Shown here: positions 62,595 to 64,000 of the stretch, piece after piece
Numbering within the stretch: the first letter of the stretch is position 1
Layout of the letters: every line of letters starts with the position of its first letter
The notes under the pieces: generated by a model
Seen by the model: only the letters and a program-made list of their open reading frames with translations
Database searches by the model: none
Told to the model about the DNA's origin: nothing
NCBI GenBank assembly: GCA_002279935.1
Contig: NCCZ01000003.1
Span: 120,001-184,000, forward strand
DNA length: 64,000 nt
DNA from: Hyphomicrobium sp. 12-62-95
GTDB lineage: Bacteria; Pseudomonadota; Alphaproteobacteria; Rhizobiales; Hyphomicrobiaceae
Direction of reading: 5' to 3'
Made by a program: the position numbers and the translations under genes

Positions 62595-63860
62595 GTGACG
62601 CTCGCACCCGCCGCGAACAAAGAGACTGCACTGGGGCCGATGATCACCATCGGCCTTCTCTTTTTTATCTTCGGCTTTGTCACCTGGCTCAATGGACCGC
62701 TGATCACCTTCGTCAAGCTCGCCTTCGACTTGGACGACGTGAACGCATTCCTTGTCCCGATGGCGTTCTATCTGTCCTATTTCTTTCTGGCCCTTCCCGC
62801 CTCCGCCGTGCTCCGCGCCACCGGCATGAAGCGCGGGATGGCGCTGGGCCTATTTATAATGGCTCTGGGCGCCGTCCTCTTCGGCCACTTCACCACCGCC
62901 CGGACCTACATCGGCGCGCTGACGGGCCTGTTCGTCATCGGCACCGGCTTAGCCCTCCTGCAAACCGCCGCTAACCCGTATGTCAGCATCGTCGGGCCCA
63001 TCGAAAGTGCCGCCCGCCGCATCGCGTTCATGGGCATCTGCAATAAGTTTGCGGGCCTTCTCGCCCCACTCGTATTCGGCGCACTCGTTTTGCACGGCCT
63101 CGACGATTTTGCCGGCCGCGTGAAAGAAGCGCCCACACCCGAAGCCCGCGCCGCCCTGCTCGATGCCTTCGCCGCCCAGGTCTACGCCCCCTACATGCTG
63201 ATGGCCGCGCTGCTTGCCGCCCTCGCGGTTCTCATCCTGCGCTCGTCGCTTCCCGATCTCGAACCCGAAAGCGTCAACGCTCATGACGTTCCTGGTGCGG
63301 AAAGCAAAAGTATCTTCGCCTATCCCCATCTTTGGCTCGGCGTCGTTGGCATCTTCACCTACGTCGGCGTGGAAGTAATGGCCGCCGACGCCATCGGCAT
63401 CTATGGCGAAGGGTTTGGCCTGCCCCTCGACGCCACACGCTTGTTTACGTCCTACACGCTGGCCGCGATGCTGATCGGCTACATGGCCGGCCTCGCACTC
63501 ATCCCGCGTGTCGTTAGCCAGGAAAACTACCTCGCGATCTCCGCCGCGCTGGGCATTGCTCTCTGCCTGGGGGCCTACTCCACCACGGGTGCCATCTCCG
63601 TCGCCTTCATCGCCGCACTCGGTTTCGCCAACGCCATGATGTGGCCCGCGATCTTCCCGCTCGCCATCCGCGGCCTCGGCCGCCACACCGAAACTGGTTC
63701 CGCTCTCCTCATTATGGCCGTCGCTGGCGGCGCCATCATGCCGTGGCTCTTCGCCCTTCTGAAGCAGCACGTCGACTTCCAGCTCGCCTACGCCGCAATG
63801 GCGATCCCCAGCTACGCCTTCCTCCTCTACTTCGGTGTGCGCGGCCACCGCACCGCCTGA
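62595..63860 (+). CDS. FHS/FucP-like sugar MFS transporter
   Basis: 421 residues from GTG 62595, 3 bp after the TPR gene stop. Twelve hydrophobic segments are visible. FIFGFVTWLNGPLITFVKLA, YFFLALPASAVLRATGMKRG and ALLQTAANPYVSIVGP are characteristic of the fucose/glucose-galactose permease family. Likely imports a monosaccharide by proton symport. The tight spacing suggests cotranscription with the TPR genes. Confidence 0.92.
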   Translation: MTLAPAANKETALGPMITIGLLFFIFGFVTWLNGPLITFVKLAFDLDDVNAFLVPMAFYLSYFFLALPASAVLRATGMKRGMALGLFIMALGAVLFGHFTTARTYIGALTGLFVIGTGLALLQTAANPYVSIVGPIESAARRIAFMGICNKFAGLLAPLVFGALVLHGLDDFAGRVKEAPTPEARAALLDAFAAQVYAPYMLMAALLAALAVLILRSSLPDLEPESVNAHDVPGAESKSIFAYPHLWLGVVGIFTYVGVEVMAADAIGIYGEGFGLPLDATRLFTSYTLAAMLIGYMAGLALIPRVVSQENYLAISAALGIALCLGAYSTTGAISVAFIAALGFANAMMWPAIFPLAIRGLGRHTETGSALLIMAVAGGAIMPWLFALLKQHVDFQLAYAAMAIPSYAFLLYFGVRGHRTA

Positions 63861-63882
63861 ACACCGATGCAGGACGACTTTT

Positions 63883-63925
63883 CCCCTCCCCCTTGCGGGG
63901 AGGGGCCAGGGGTGGGGGTCTTTTC
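63883..63925 (+). repeat. REP-like palindrome after the sugar permease
   Basis: CCCCTCCCC, CTTGC, GGGGAGGGG, then CCAGGGGTGGGGGTCTTTT: a form I recognise as a common intergenic palindrome in Proteobacteria; the TTTT tail could make it a terminator for the permease gene. Confidence 0.65.
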
Positions 63926-64000
63926 ACGCCCCGCCGATGAGCTGGCGTGCACGCCGCCTGCAACTCAGCTAAAAGCCCAACGATGACATGGAACGAACCA

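Noticed and set aside
63983..64000. ATG followed by codons for TWNEP at the right edge, possibly the start of hflK
   Set aside because: Six codons with no Shine-Dalgarno cannot support a gene call.

Overview
The window is GC-rich alphaproteobacterial chromosome. Gene order from about 15.4 to 46.3 kb (cmk-rpsA-sppA-ihfB-lapA-trpFBA-accD-folC, trxA, addAB-murU-tsaE/amgK-divL-ahcY, HPr-EIIA-hprK-chvG-chvI, pckA) is the arrangement I know from Hyphomicrobiales and related lineages. The DivL-type Tyr kinase, the ChvG/ChvI pair, the short HPr kinase and the TIGR02300 protein point the same way. I cannot name a genus. I see no insertion sequence, prophage or CRISPR array.

Layout: (1) 1-4.4 kb looks like an iron/haem block: the tail of an unidentified gene, a di-haem oxidoreductase and a catecholate-type TonB receptor behind a perfect palindrome. 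(2) 4.4-7.2 kb holds a tautomerase, tRNA-Ala(GGC), a TIGR02300 protein and aroA. (3) 7.2-15.4 kb separates aroA from cmk, which are commonly neighbours. It holds a small HExxH protein, a TetR-controlled operon (SnoaL-VOC fusion, SRPBCC, DUF1428), a minus-strand set (single-domain response regulator, transglutaminase-like protein, FAD oxidoreductase) with a possible general-stress promoter, and an unrecognised membrane protein. (4) 15.4-25.6 kb is core metabolism and translation. (5) 25.7-43.5 kb is a long minus-strand stretch: thioredoxin, AddAB repair, peptidoglycan-sugar salvage (MurU/AmgK), the DivL cell-cycle kinase, SAH hydrolase, the regulatory PTS and ChvG/ChvI. (6) 43.7-52.1 kb carries a HugZ-like protein, pckA, a GlcD/Dld-like oxidase, a three-repeat exported protein, a fatty-acid desaturase and a lipid-kinase-like gene. 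(7) 52.1-59.7 kb is a type I secretion locus: a 1070-residue RTX protein, an ABC transporter whose NBD has lost several signature residues, an HlyD-type adaptor, a membrane-anchored PL14-like protein and a small membrane protein. (8) 59.8-64 kb has a possible C-rich small RNA, an SNase-like membrane protein, two tandem paralogous exported TPR proteins and a FucP-like sugar permease.

Most notable: the atypical type I secretion locus; a frame disruption in the tsaE-amgK fusion gene, whose missing C-terminus can be read in another frame; the Tyr at the phosphoacceptor site of DivL; the three-repeat protein at 48.0-49.2 kb; and several strong palindromes that look like regulator operators. All family assignments come from reading motifs by eye; no database search was run.
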